Below, in pieces: positions 17,267 to 28,208 of a stretch of 64,000 nucleotides of DNA. Numbering within the stretch: the stretch's first letter is position 1; every line of letters begins with the position of its first letter. Source of the stretch: Paracoccaceae bacterium (GTDB taxonomy: Bacteria; Pseudomonadota; Alphaproteobacteria; Rhodobacterales; Rhodobacteraceae); NCBI GenBank assembly GCA_947476475.1, contig CANJQT010000002.1:34756-98755 (forward strand), written 5' to 3'. Under the pieces are notes generated by a model. That model was not told the origin of the DNA. It searched no databases and saw only the letters and a list, made by a program, of their open reading frames with translations. Position numbers and translations under genes: made by a program.

Positions 17267-17330
17267 GACGCAAATATCCTTGCCGAGGCATTGAATCTTT
17301 TCGCCCCCGGCGGGAATATTTGGATAAAGA
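17267..17330. repeat. Imperfect inverted repeat, Rhodobacteraceae-type intergenic element
   Basis: CAAATATCCTTGCCG and CGGCGGGAATATTTG form imperfect inverted arms around GAATCTTTTCGCCCC, followed by GATAAAGAAGAAA. The second arm looks like a GGCGGGAATATTTGG..AAGA(T/A)GAA element that I recall as recurrent between genes in this family. Function is unknown; it may act as a terminator or exporter of transcripts. The family recollection is not verified here. Confidence 0.45.
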
Positions 17331-17357
17331 AGAAACCCACTGCTAAGGAATGCTAAG

Positions 17358-17720
17358 ATGCCCGCCCCATTGACAGACCAGGAACGCGATCGCGACCTGC
17401 CCGCTTTGGGCGACAGCGGTTGGGGCGCGGTCAGGGGCCGCGATGCGATCCGCAAGATATGGAAATTCAAAAGCTTTTCAGAAGCTTGGGGTTTCATGTC
17501 ACGCGCGGCGCTGCTGGCTGAAAAGCTGAACCACCACCCAGAATGGTCAAACGTCTACAACGTTGTCGATGTGACGCTGACCACCCACGACGCTCCGGGC
17601 CTGTCCGAACTGGACATCACTTTCGCCCAGAAGCTCGACCGGATGGCCGGAGTCGCTGCGGTGCAGCGCGACCATTCGGAGCCAATTCTGTGCCTTTGTC
17701 AGGCGCGTGCCCCGAAATAG
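17358..17720 (+). CDS. phhB: Pterin-4a-carbinolamine dehydratase
   Basis: A small enzyme (120 residues) that dehydrates 4a-hydroxytetrahydrobiopterin during pterin recycling. The active-site segment AEKLNHHPEWSNVYNVVDVTLTTHDAPGLSELD contains the catalytic His-His pair and the later His. FEFKSFSEA-like WKFKSFSEAWGFMSRAA precedes it. The C-terminus is about 15 residues longer than usual (AVQRDHSEPILCLCQARAPK). No phenylalanine hydroxylase gene is adjacent. Confidence 0.92.
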   Translation: MPAPLTDQERDRDLPALGDSGWGAVRGRDAIRKIWKFKSFSEAWGFMSRAALLAEKLNHHPEWSNVYNVVDVTLTTHDAPGLSELDITFAQKLDRMAGVAAVQRDHSEPILCLCQARAPK

Positions 17721-17738
17721 GGGGGCCCGAAAGCCCCC
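17721..17738. terminator. Weak hairpin between convergent phhB and peroxiredoxin genes
   Basis: A 6-bp stem GGGGGC / GCCCCC with a 6-nt loop begins right at the phhB stop. No T-tract follows, so terminator function is uncertain. Confidence 0.4.
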
Positions 17739-17759
17739 TGACCCCATCCGTCTGGCAAC

Positions 17760-18245
17760 TCAGAGCGTGGCCAGCAGCGCCTCGCCGGTTGAAATGTTGC
17801 ACTCGCCCGGCTTGTCGAGATTGAGGCGCGTGATGATGCCGTCCTCAATCAGGGCCGCATAACGGTTTGAACGGCCGATCAGTCCAATATGTGGTGCGGT
17901 GAATTCCAACTTCAGCTCTTTGGTCATCGTTCCGTCTGCATCGCCCAAATGGGTAATTCCGGCCTTTGTGGCACCAGTCGCTTCGCCCCAGGCTTTCAGA
18001 ACAAACGGGTCATTCACGGAAATGCAGATGATTTCCTCAACGCCCTTGGCGCGGAACGCGTCGGCGGTGCGGATGAAGCTGGGGATGTGCGCGGTCGAAC
18101 AGGGTCCGGTGAATGCGCCGGGAAGTGCAAAAACCACAACCTTTCGGCCTTTCAGGCGGGCGCTCAGTTGTACCGTCTCGGGGCCTGACGCGCCCATCGT
18201 CACCAGATTGGTGTCGGGCAGTCTTCCACCTACTTTGATCTCCAT
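17760..18245 (-). CDS. Peroxiredoxin (Prx5/AhpE-like, thioredoxin fold)
   Basis: A thiol peroxidase of 161 residues reducing hydrogen peroxide or organic peroxides. ATG 18245 (MEIKVGGRLPDTNL) has GAGGAA upstream; the longer ORF adds an unrelated leader. The peroxidatic Cys49 lies in LPGAFTGPCSTAHIPSF, typical of the Prx5 group (PGAFTP.C). Then come ICISVNDPFVLKAWGE and DADGTMTKELKLEF. It is divergent from a flavoprotein reductase with an 80-bp gap between the starts, which could mean related redox functions. Confidence 0.92.
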   Translation of the reverse strand: MEIKVGGRLPDTNLVTMGASGPETVQLSARLKGRKVVVFALPGAFTGPCSTAHIPSFIRTADAFRAKGVEEIICISVNDPFVLKAWGEATGATKAGITHLGDADGTMTKELKLEFTAPHIGLIGRSNRYAALIEDGIITRLNLDKPGECNISTGEALLATL

Positions 18246-18324
18246 TGCGTGTTCCTCGCGCGTTGCATTTTGTTCATCCACGGATATAGGGTCGGCCGTG
18301 GAAAGTGCCAGAGGATATACGGAA

Positions 18325-19533
18325 ATGACAGCGATCATAATCATCGGCGCGGGTCAGGCGGGGGCAGCATTAGCCGCGAAGCTGCGGGCACTGGGCTATC
18401 AGGGCGCGCTGACCATGATCGGCGAGGAGACCGCCCCTCCCTATCAGCGGCCGCCCCTGTCAAAAGCGTATCTTCTGGGCGAAATGGAACTGGAGCGGCT
18501 TTACCTTCGGGCGCCTTCCTTCTGGGCCGACCAGAACGTTGAGCTGCGGCTTGGCGCCAAGGCGACAGCGATTGACCCGAAGGCAAAGACGGTCACGGTG
18601 GATGGTGAAACGATTTCCTATGATCAACTGGCGCTGACCACCGGTTCGCGCCCGCGCACCCTGCCTGCCGCGATCGGCGGCGATCTGGGCAATGTCTTCA
18701 CCGTCCGCACCTTGGCGGATGTCGACCGCATGGCCCCATCCTTTACCAAAGGCGCCCGCGCGCTGATCGTCGGCGGTGGCTATATCGGGCTCGAGGCCGC
18801 TGCGGTCGCTTCAAAACTCGGGCTGAAGGTTACGCTGATCGAGGCGGCGCCGCGCATCCTGCAGCGCGTTGCTGCACCTGAAACCAGCGACTATTTCCGC
18901 AAGCTGCATGCCGACCACGGGGTCGAAATCATCGAAGGCACCGGGCTGGAACGGTTGCTGGGTGAAGGCCGCGTGACGGGTGCGCGTTTGGCCGATGGGC
19001 GAGAAATTCAGGCAGATGTCGTCATCGTCGGCATCGGCATCATACCGAATGCCGAACTTGCAGAAGCATCAGGGCTGGCGCTTGAAAATGGAATCCGCAC
19101 CGACGAGACTGGCCGAACCTCGGACCCTGCGATCTGGTCGGCGGGCGATTGCGCTTCTTTCCCGTGGAAGGGCGGCCGCATCCGGCTGGAAAGCGTTGGC
19201 AACGCAATTGATCAGGCCGAATTGATAGCCGAAAACATGTTGGGCGCTGGAAAGGCCTACGAGGCGAGACCTTGGTTCTGGTCAGATCAGTATGACACAA
19301 AGCTGCAGATCGCCGGGCTGAATACCGGCTATGATCAGATCATTACCCGCAAGGGTGAAGAGGGGGCGGTTTCCTACTGGTATTATCGGGGCGACCAACT
19401 TTTGGCGGTCGATGCGATGAACGACAGCCGCGCATACATGATCGGCAAGCGGCTGATCGAAGCAGGCAAATCGCCTGCCCCCTCGGTGATCGCCGACCCA
19501 AAGACCGACCTCAAGGCGCTTTTGAAAGCGTGA
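18325..19533 (+). CDS. FAD-dependent ferredoxin reductase (CamA/rhodocoxin reductase type)
   Basis: A 402-residue pyridine-nucleotide flavoprotein of the glutathione-reductase-like ferredoxin reductase family. It moves electrons from NAD(P)H to a small ferredoxin, often for a P450 or dioxygenase. Two Rossmann motifs are visible: IIIIGAGQAGAALAAKLRALGY (FAD) and ALIVGGGYIGLEAAAVASKLGLKVTLIEA (NAD). PPYQRPPLSKAYLLGE, VVIVGIGIIPNAELAEASGL and IWSAGDCASFP are diagnostic. I start at ATG 18325 (ACGGAA upstream); the ORF from 17899 is antisense to the peroxiredoxin gene. No ferredoxin or P450 is adjacent. Confidence 0.92.
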   Translation: MTAIIIIGAGQAGAALAAKLRALGYQGALTMIGEETAPPYQRPPLSKAYLLGEMELERLYLRAPSFWADQNVELRLGAKATAIDPKAKTVTVDGETISYDQLALTTGSRPRTLPAAIGGDLGNVFTVRTLADVDRMAPSFTKGARALIVGGGYIGLEAAAVASKLGLKVTLIEAAPRILQRVAAPETSDYFRKLHADHGVEIIEGTGLERLLGEGRVTGARLADGREIQADVVIVGIGIIPNAELAEASGLALENGIRTDETGRTSDPAIWSAGDCASFPWKGGRIRLESVGNAIDQAELIAENMLGAGKAYEARPWFWSDQYDTKLQIAGLNTGYDQIITRKGEEGAVSYWYYRGDQLLAVDAMNDSRAYMIGKRLIEAGKSPAPSVIADPKTDLKALLKA

Positions 19534-20093
19534 GGATCATCGGCGGCGAACGGCGCGGGCTGAAACTGGCCGATGTTGGGGCTGGCGATGTGGCGGCACA
19601 TCTGCGCCCTACCTCGGACCGGGTGCGCGAAGCAATCTTCAACCTGCTCTTGAATGGCGGCTATGGCAATTCGGTTCAGGGCGCGCGGGTGCTTGATCTG
19701 TTCGCTGGTACCGGTGCCCTGGGTCTTGAGGCGCTGTCACGTGGTGCGGCCTGCGCGGCATTCGTCGATGACGGGGCCACATCCCGGGCACTTTTGCGCC
19801 GGAACATCGAACTCATGCGGGCGACGGGCACCACTGAAGTCTGGCGTCGCGATGCCACTGCCTTGGGGCCAAATCGTGGGCCGGGCTACAACCTGATTTT
19901 CCTTGATCCGCCCTACGGCAAGGCGCTGGGCGAAGCGGCGCTGGCCTCTTGCATCGCAGGCGGCTGGCTGGCGCCCGGTGCCTTGATCGTCTGGGAAGAA
20001 AACGTGCCGCCCGTGCCACCCGCCGGGCTGACGCTACTTGATCAGCGCAAGTATGGTGAGACGATCATAACCATTCTGAAGGCGGCGGATTAG
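19530..20093 (+). CDS. rsmD: 16S rRNA (guanine966-N2)-methyltransferase RsmD
   Basis: A SAM-dependent methyltransferase acting on 16S rRNA during 30S assembly (187 residues). It starts at GTG 19530, overlapping the upstream stop (GTGA). Conserved marks are MRIIGGERRGLKL, LRPTSDRVREAIFNLL, the SAM loop VLDLFAGTGALGLEALSRGA and the catalytic motif IFLDPPYG. It ends 20 bp from the convergent DUF2478 gene. Confidence 0.94.
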   Translation: MRIIGGERRGLKLADVGAGDVAAHLRPTSDRVREAIFNLLLNGGYGNSVQGARVLDLFAGTGALGLEALSRGAACAAFVDDGATSRALLRRNIELMRATGTTEVWRRDATALGPNRGPGYNLIFLDPPYGKALGEAALASCIAGGWLAPGALIVWEENVPPVPPAGLTLLDQRKYGETIITILKAAD

Positions 20094-20113
20094 TCCCACG
20101 CACGGCTTAGTGC

Positions 20114-20653
20114 CTATTCCGCCGCTTCCCTCGCAGGTGTTTGCCGTTCGGTGCTTGGCAGATGCGCCGCCGCCCACGCGACTACGTCGCGCGGATCGTT
20201 CCCGCAGGGCATGGCAAGGCCCCCGGAAAATTGCTGAAATGCCGCTAGGTTCAGGCCATTGACACCCACCAGCACCGGTATCCCCAGCCCAAGCGCTTCC
20301 GCGATAAGCGCGCAAAAACCCCGACCTTCGGCTTCAAGCTTGCCGAATTTATTGACGATCAGCAGATCGGCTCCATCCAGCCGGGCTGTCGCGGCAGCCA
20401 CGGCCTGTTCCAGCGCGCCCGGATCAAGCCGACAGCCTTTCGCATGATTTCCCAGATCCTGACTGATGCGAAAGCTTGGGCCATCCGGCAAAACCTGCAC
20501 GTCCATGTCGCACTGCGCGCGGTCTGCCCGTTCCGCCGTTGATTGCACCGTGCCCGCCAGACGCAATCCCTGCGCCGTCAGCAAGGTGACGACATCTGCC
20601 AGAATGGCATCACTTGCGCCGCGTCCAGCCTGACTGACATAGCCGATGTGCAT
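20114..20653 (-). CDS. DUF2478 protein at the end of the nar operon
   Basis: A 179-residue protein of the DUF2478 group, distantly like nucleoside-triphosphatase THEP1. The family block DLLIVNKFGKLEAEGRGFCALIAEALGLGIPVLVGVN is clear. The N-terminal MHIGYVSQAGRGASDAILADVV lacks a strong P-loop. Members are often near molybdenum-enzyme genes, and here it is the last gene of the nar cluster, 48 bp after the isomerase gene. A role in molybdenum cofactor supply or nitrate reductase maturation is inference only. Confidence 0.8.
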   Translation of the reverse strand: MHIGYVSQAGRGASDAILADVVTLLTAQGLRLAGTVQSTAERADRAQCDMDVQVLPDGPSFRISQDLGNHAKGCRLDPGALEQAVAAATARLDGADLLIVNKFGKLEAEGRGFCALIAEALGLGIPVLVGVNGLNLAAFQQFSGGLAMPCGNDPRDVVAWAAAHLPSTERQTPAREAAE

Positions 20654-20701
20654 GGGTTTACTCCTGAATGGGTGGGTTAGGTGGTCGCAGGCACGGCGGG
20701 T

Positions 20702-21484
20702 CTATGCCGCCTGCAGCGTGATGCCGCGGATTTCTGCCACCGCCGCAAGGGTTGCGATGAACTCTTTCGAGGTGCGCAGCCAATCGGCCTTTTCGCGCGC
20801 CGTCAGCAATGCCGCCTTCACCGCTGCAAAGGGCAGAACCTCGCCGCGCGCACGCGCATCCAGCCGGATGATATGCAGCCCATAGCGTGACTGCACCAGA
20901 TCAGGGTTGATCTGACCTTCATGCATCGTTGCAAGCGCTGCCTCGAACTCTGCGACGGTATCACCCGCCGAGATTTGTCCAAGCCGACCGCCATTAGCCT
21001 TTGACGAGCAGGCCGAATGATCGCGGGCAAGCTGATCGAACCGCTGCGGATTGGCCAGTAGCTCGGCCAGGACCGCCTGCGCGCGGTGATGGGCCTCATG
21101 GGCGTCCTCTGTTGGCGGGATCAGGATATGCGCTGCCTCATAAAGTGATGGCGCACGGAACCGGTCAGGATGCGCAAGGTAGAAGGCCTCCAGATCAGCC
21201 TCGCTGGGCGCCGTGGGCTGCACAGACAGATCAAGCAGTTGACGGATCAGCGCTTCGTCTTCGGTCTCCAACTGGCCCGGCAGGGTTTCGGTCGGAGCGG
21301 GGGTCAGTCCGCGCCGACGAGCCTCTTGCAGCAGCAAGGCCCGCACCGCCAGCGCCCGCGCTGCCGCTTTCCACGCCAAACCCGGTTTGCCTTGCGGCGC
21401 AGGATGGTTTTGCGCCTCGGCGGCGATTCGTTCGGCTGCGATGATTTCGCCATTCACACATACTTCGGGAAGCAGGGGGGTCAT
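20702..21484 (-). CDS. Parvulin-type peptidyl-prolyl isomerase (NifM-like) of the nar operon
   Basis: A 260-residue rotamase with a PpiC/parvulin domain in the second half (YEAAHILIPPTEDAHEAHHRAQAVLAELLANPQRFDQLARDHSACSSKANGGRLGQISAGDTVAEFEAAL...GLHIIRLDAR). The N-terminus is helical and NifM-like. No signal peptide is evident, so it should act in the cytoplasm. It starts three bases after the narI stop and is clearly in the operon. It may help fold the nitrate reductase; isomerases at this place occur in other alphaproteobacterial nar clusters, as far as I know. Confidence 0.88.
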   Translation of the reverse strand: MTPLLPEVCVNGEIIAAERIAAEAQNHPAPQGKPGLAWKAAARALAVRALLLQEARRRGLTPAPTETLPGQLETEDEALIRQLLDLSVQPTAPSEADLEAFYLAHPDRFRAPSLYEAAHILIPPTEDAHEAHHRAQAVLAELLANPQRFDQLARDHSACSSKANGGRLGQISAGDTVAEFEAALATMHEGQINPDLVQSRYGLHIIRLDARARGEVLPFAAVKAALLTAREKADWLRTSKEFIATLAAVAEIRGITLQAA

Positions 21485-21487
21485 GAT

Positions 21488-22180
21488 CTACTCCGCCGGT
21501 GTGTTGCGTTTGCGGGTGCGCACGATCTGATAACCCGGGCGCCAAAGATAGCGCACTGGGGCCGAAACGATGTGAACAAGGCGCGTGAAGGGGAACAGAA
21601 GGAAGATCGTCAGGCCAAGGAAGATATGCGTCTTGAAGATCCAACTTGCGCCGGCGATCTGATCTGCGGCCCCCGCCTGAAAGGTAAGGATGCCCTGCGC
21701 CCAGGCCATGAATGTCGTCATCTCATGGCCGTCAAGGTGCTGAAGTGACACGTAAATCGTGCCCAACCCTAGCAATAGCTGCGCCATCAGCAGGGCCAGG
21801 ATACCCGTATCGGCAACCGTCGAATGCGCCCGGATGCGCGGATCGTTCAGCCGACGGTTCAGCAGGATGATACCGCCCAGCAGCGCCATAAGACCGGCAA
21901 TTCCGCCCGCCACCACGGCCAGGATCTGCTTTGCGCTATGGCTGATGCCCAGTGCATCGAACACCCAGATCGGCGTCAAAAGCCCCACGAAATGCCCGGC
22001 GAAAATCACCAGAACCCCAACATGGAACAGCACCGAGCCAATGACGAACTGCCGCTTTCGCAGAAGCTGGCTCGACTTTGATTTCCAAGTGAACGGGTCA
22101 CGGTCATAGCGGGCGATCGACGCGATGATCATCACCGAAATGGCGATATAGGGGTAAATCCCGAAGATGAAATTGTGCAT
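21488..22180 (-). CDS. narI: NarI, cytochrome b subunit of nitrate reductase
   Basis: The membrane anchor and diheme b subunit of respiratory nitrate reductase; it takes electrons from quinol at the periplasmic side. I choose ATG 22180 (MHNFIFGIYPYIAISVMIIASIARYDRDPFTWKSKSSQLL, GGAG upstream), giving 230 residues; the longer ORF reads through narJ. Five hydrophobic helices and heme-ligand histidines are visible (GSVLFHVGVLVIFAGHFVG; FKTHIFLGLTIFLLFPFTRLVHIVS). Confidence 0.94.
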   Translation of the reverse strand: MHNFIFGIYPYIAISVMIIASIARYDRDPFTWKSKSSQLLRKRQFVIGSVLFHVGVLVIFAGHFVGLLTPIWVFDALGISHSAKQILAVVAGGIAGLMALLGGIILLNRRLNDPRIRAHSTVADTGILALLMAQLLLGLGTIYVSLQHLDGHEMTTFMAWAQGILTFQAGAADQIAGASWIFKTHIFLGLTIFLLFPFTRLVHIVSAPVRYLWRPGYQIVRTRKRNTPAE

Positions 22181-22190
22181 GGCTGTCTCC

Positions 22191-22882
22191 TTATCGGGTC
22201 GCTGCGGCCGCGTGGGCGGGGATGTCCATCTTTGCCAGAATGTCGCGGCTGATGGGGCAACCGGCATTTGGGTCCGGGCCGAAGGTCACCATCGCTTCGT
22301 TCCAGACAGCGTCCAAGGCTTCAAGATCTTCGGGGTTGTCCACCGCCTCGGCCAACAGAACCAACGCTTCGGCGCTGTCTGCTGGGGCTTCGGCCAGAGC
22401 CACCAACGCCTCAAGGACGGCAGCGTAATGGCTTTCGCGGCGGGTCAGGCGGTCGGCCAACGCCACAAGAATCGGCCCCGCGTCCGACAGGATCGACTGC
22501 GCTTCGGCAAGGGCCTGCGTTGACAGATACTCCAGCAACACTGGCAGGTGATCGGGAAGTTCTGCCCCGGTCAGATCAAATCCCGCCTCACGGTAGGTTT
22601 CCAGAAGACTGACCATCGCGCCGCCACGGTCCCGGCTTTCGCCGTGCAGATGCTCGAAAAGGCACAGTGACAGGCTGCGGGAACGATCAAACAGCAGGAC
22701 ATAGTCCTCCTGCAGATCGTAGATGTCTTTCTCAGACAGAACGCGCAGCAGCGGTTCCAGCGCGGCCATCCGTCGGGGACCCAGCAGGCCCTCCTTCAAA
22801 AGGGCCTGCCGGATCTCTGGAATCGCGGCCTGCAAATCCGCGCTTGGGTAGGTCAGCAGGATCGAAAGGGCCTTGAAGCTGA

Positions 22883-22886
<4 letters not shown>
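22191..22886 (-). CDS. narJ: NarJ, nitrate reductase assembly chaperone
   Basis: A cytoplasmic chaperone (231 residues) needed for molybdenum cofactor insertion into NarG and for membrane docking of NarGH. The ATG at 22886 overlaps the narH stop as ATGA. The TorD/NarJ family signature is present: LSILLTYPSADLQAAIPEI, LQEDYVLLFDRSRSLSLCLFEHLHGESRDRGGAMVSLLETYREAGF and LPDHLPVLLEYLS. The ORF-track start at 22985 lies inside narH and is rejected. Confidence 0.94.
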
Positions 22887-24402
<1,516 letters not shown>

Positions 24403-24406
<4 letters not shown>

Positions 24407-27400
24407 TCCGCTGCCTCCACTTTTGCTGGCTGATCCAGCCAGTCCACCTTGTTCATCTTGCGCACGATCACGAATTCATCGCGGTTCGACCCGACCGTGC
24501 CATAGTAGTTGAAGCCGTAGCTCAGCTGCGCATAGCCGCCGATCATATGCGTGGGCTTCAACGTGGTGCGGGTGACGGAATTGTGGATGCCGCCGCGATG
24601 GCCGGTGATCTGGCTTCCGGGGGTATTCACGATCTTTTCTTGCGCATGATACATGAAGAGGGTGCCCTCTTTCATCCGCTGGCTGACCACCGCACGAGCC
24701 GTGAGAACACCGTTCGAATTCCACACCTCGACCCAGTCGTTGTCGACCAGACCAGCCTTGCGGGCGTCGACCTCGGACAGCCAGACACAGGGGCCGCCGC
24801 GATTGAGCGTCAGCATGAGCAGGTTGTCGGAGTAGGTCGAATGGATGCCCCATTTCTGGTGCGGCGTGATGAAGTTAAGGATCACATGCTTTTCGCCCGC
24901 AGCCAGCGATTTCGTCGCATCCGCGCCAGTGGTTTTCAAGTCGACCGGCGGGCGCCAGGTCACAAACCCCTCGCCAAAGGCCAGCATCCATTTGTGATCC
25001 TGATAAAGCTGCTGGCGACCGGAAACCGTGCGCCACGGGATCAGCTCATGAACGTTGGTCCAGCCGGCGTTATAGCAGACATCCTCTGATTCAATTCCCG
25101 ACCATGTGGGCGAAGAAATGATCTTGCGCGGCTGGGCGGCGATATCGCGGAAGCGGATCTTTTCGTCTTCCTTCACTTCGGCCAGGTGCCGGTGGCTGAT
25201 GCCTGTGTTCTTCGACAATGCATCCCAGGCCCTTACCGCTACTTCACCGTTGGTTTCCGGTGCGAGCATCAGGATCACTTCGCAGGCGTCGATGGCGCTT
25301 TCGATCTTGGCCAGACCCTTGGATGCGCCGTCTTCGGTCACCACGCCATTCAGCGCCTTCAGGTGATGCACCTCGGTCTTGGTGTCCCAGGAGATACCCT
25401 TACCGCCGTTGCCGACCTTGTCCATCAGCGGTCCAAGCGACGTGAAGCGTTTGTAGATATTTGGATAATCTCGTTCCACGGCGATATAGGCCGGGGCGGT
25501 TTTGCCCGGGATCAGATCGCATTCCCCTGCCTTCCAATCCAGTACCTGTGCCTGCGCCAATTCCGAAGGCGTGTCGTGGTGCAGCGGCAATTGGACGATA
25601 TCGGTTTCCACACCCAGATAGCCCGGAACGATTTCGGAAACCTTCTTGGCGATGGATTTGAAAATCTCCCAATCGGTCTTGCTCTCGTATGCCGGGTCCA
25701 CCGCCGCTTGCAGCGGGTGAATGAACGGATGCATGTCTGACGTGTTCATGTCGTCCTTTTCATACCAACTGGCAGTTGGCAGAACGATGTCGGAATAGAC
25801 CGCAGTGGTGGACATGCGGAAGTCGATCGTGACCAGCAGGTCAAGTTTACCTTCCGGCGCCTTGTCGTGCCATTTGGCCTCGACCGGTTTGACGCGGCCC
25901 TCCTGACCCAGATCCTTGCCCTGAACCCCGTGATCGGTGCCTAGAAGGTGCTTCAGGAAATACTCATGCCCCTTGCCCGACGACCCCAGCAGGTTTGACC
26001 GCCACACAAACAGGTTGCGCGGCCAGTTTTCCGGCGCGTCCGGGTCTTCGCACGACATTTGCAGCGAACCGGATTTCAGGTTTTCTGCTACATAGGCCGG
26101 GATGTCCTTGCCCGCTGCCTTGGCGGCTTTGGCCACCTCCAGCGGGTTGGTCTTCAACTGCGGTGCAGAAGGCAGCCAGCCCATGCGCTCGGCCTGAATG
26201 TTGTAGTCGATCAGCGAAAGGTCTTTCCAGTTCCCCGCCGGTGCCGTGGGCGACAGGATTTCCGCCGCCGTCACGGTTTCATAACGCCACTGGTCGGTGT
26301 GGGCATACCATGCGCTGGTTGAATTCATGTGGCGCGGCGGGCGCGCCCAGTCCAGCGCGAAGGCCAAGGGCGCCCAACCGGTCTGGGGCCGCAGCTTTTC
26401 CTGACCGACATAGTGCGCCCAGCCGCCGCCCGACTGGCCGACGCAACCGCACATCACCAGCATGTTGATCACGGCGCGGTAGTTCATGTCCATGTGATAC
26501 CAGTGGTTCATCGCCGCCCCGATGATCACCATGGATTTGCCGTTGGTCTTTTCGGCGTTCGACGCAAACTCGCGGGCGACATGGATGATCTTGTCGCGCG
26601 CCACTCCGGTGATTTTTTCTGCCCAAGCCGGGGTGAAAGGCACATCGGCGTCATAGGATGTCGCCACATGTGCGCCACCAAGTCCGCGATCAAGCGAGTA
26701 GTTCGCGCACATCAGGTCGAACACGGTCGCGACATAGGCGGTTTCGCCATTGGCCAGAGTGATCTCTTTGACGGGCACATTGCGGGTCAGCACTTCGGGA
26801 TGGCTGCACAGCTCAAAGCCATTTGTGGCCTGACCGCCGAAGTATGGGAAATCAACGCCCACCACCGCATCGCGGTCTTCCTCAAGGATATGGCTAAGCC
26901 GCAGCTTGACGTCGGCCCCTTCGGCCTTCTGTTCAAGGTTCCACTTGCCGTGTTCGCCCCAGCGGAAACCGATGGATCCATTGGGAACCACAATCTTGCC
27001 CGAAGCCTCGTCAAAGCTGACGGTCTTCCATTCCGGGTTGTTGGCTTGCCCCAACCCGCCATCGAAGTCTGATGCGCGCAACTGGCGACCGGGAACGTAG
27101 CTTTCGCCCTTCTTCTCCAACTGCACCAGCATCGGCATGTCGGAATAGCGGCGAACGTAGTCTTCGAAATATTCGGCCTGCCGGTCCAGATGGAACTCGC
27201 GCAGGATCACATGGCCAAAGGCCATGCCCAGTGCCGCATCAGTGCCTTGCTTGGCGTTCAGCCAGATGTCGCCGAACTTGGCGGCTTCTGAATAATCCGG
27301 GCAGATCACGGCGGATTTGGTGCCGCGATAGCGGGCTTCGGTGTAGAAGTGCGCGTCGGGCGTACGGGTCTGCGGCACGTTCGATCCCCAAAGGATCAGG

Positions 27401-28146
27401 AAACCGGCATTGTACCAGTCAGCGCTTTCCGGCACGTCGGTCTGTTCGCCCCAGGTCTGGGGTGACGCGGGCGGCAGGTCGCAATACCAGTCGTAGAAGG
27501 ACATGCAGGTGCCACCCAAAAGGCTCAGATAGCGTGACCCGGCTGCGTAGCTGACCATCGACATGGCGGGAATGGGTGAAAAGCCGAAGACACGGTCAGG
27601 GCCATAGGTCTTGGCCGTGTAAGCGTTGGCAGCGGCGGTGATTTCAGTCGCTTCTTCCCAGGACGCGCGCACAAAGCCGCCTCTGCCGCGTTTCTTGACA
27701 TATTCCGCCCGCAAGATCGGATCGGCCTGAATTTTGGTCCAAGCCTCAATCGGCCCAAGGGTTTCGCGCATTTTGCGCCAGATCTTCATCAGTCGCGCGC
27801 GCACCAGCGGGGTTTTCACCCGGTTGGCCGAGTAAAGATACCAGCTGTAGCTTGCCCCACGCGCACAACCGCGCGGTTCATGGTTGGGCAGATCAGGCCG
27901 TGTGCGCGGATAGTCGGTTTGCTGGGTTTCCCAGGTCACGATCCCGGATTTGACATAGATCTTCCATGAACAGGATCCGGTACAGTTCACTCCATGTGTC
28001 GAGCGCACGATTTTGTCATGGCGCCAGCGGTTGCGGTATGTGTCTTCCCAATCACGGCTTTCCGTGGTGGTCTGTCCATGGCCGCCCGCGAAGGTGTCCT
28101 TGCGCTGCGTGGTGAAGAAGTTGAGACGATCAAGCAGGTGGCTCAT
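24403..28146 (-). CDS. narG: NarG, molybdenum catalytic subunit of respiratory nitrate reductase
   Basis: Reduces nitrate to nitrite at a bis-MGD molybdenum centre on the cytoplasmic face of the membrane (1247 residues). The start is ATG 28146 (MSHLLDRLNFFTTQRKDTF, GGAG upstream). The N-terminal FS0 cluster ligands are the His type HGVNCTGSCSW (His51, Cys55, Cys59) with the last Cys in EPRGCARGASY. Other family blocks are CMSFYDWYCDLPPASPQTWGEQTDVPESADWYNAG and GRVKPVEAKWHDK. No Tat signal is present, as expected for the Nar type rather than Nap. It is the largest gene here and is followed by coupled narH. Confidence 0.97.
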
Positions 28147-28208
28147 CGCGGGCTCCGTGGGTTGGGTGTTGGTTCGGAGGCGGGGCCGCGACGGGCCCCG
28201 CCGCAATA

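Noticed and set aside
20702-21484. NifM and a nitrogen-fixation context
   Set aside because: The isomerase resembles NifM, but it is in the nar operon and no nif gene is present.
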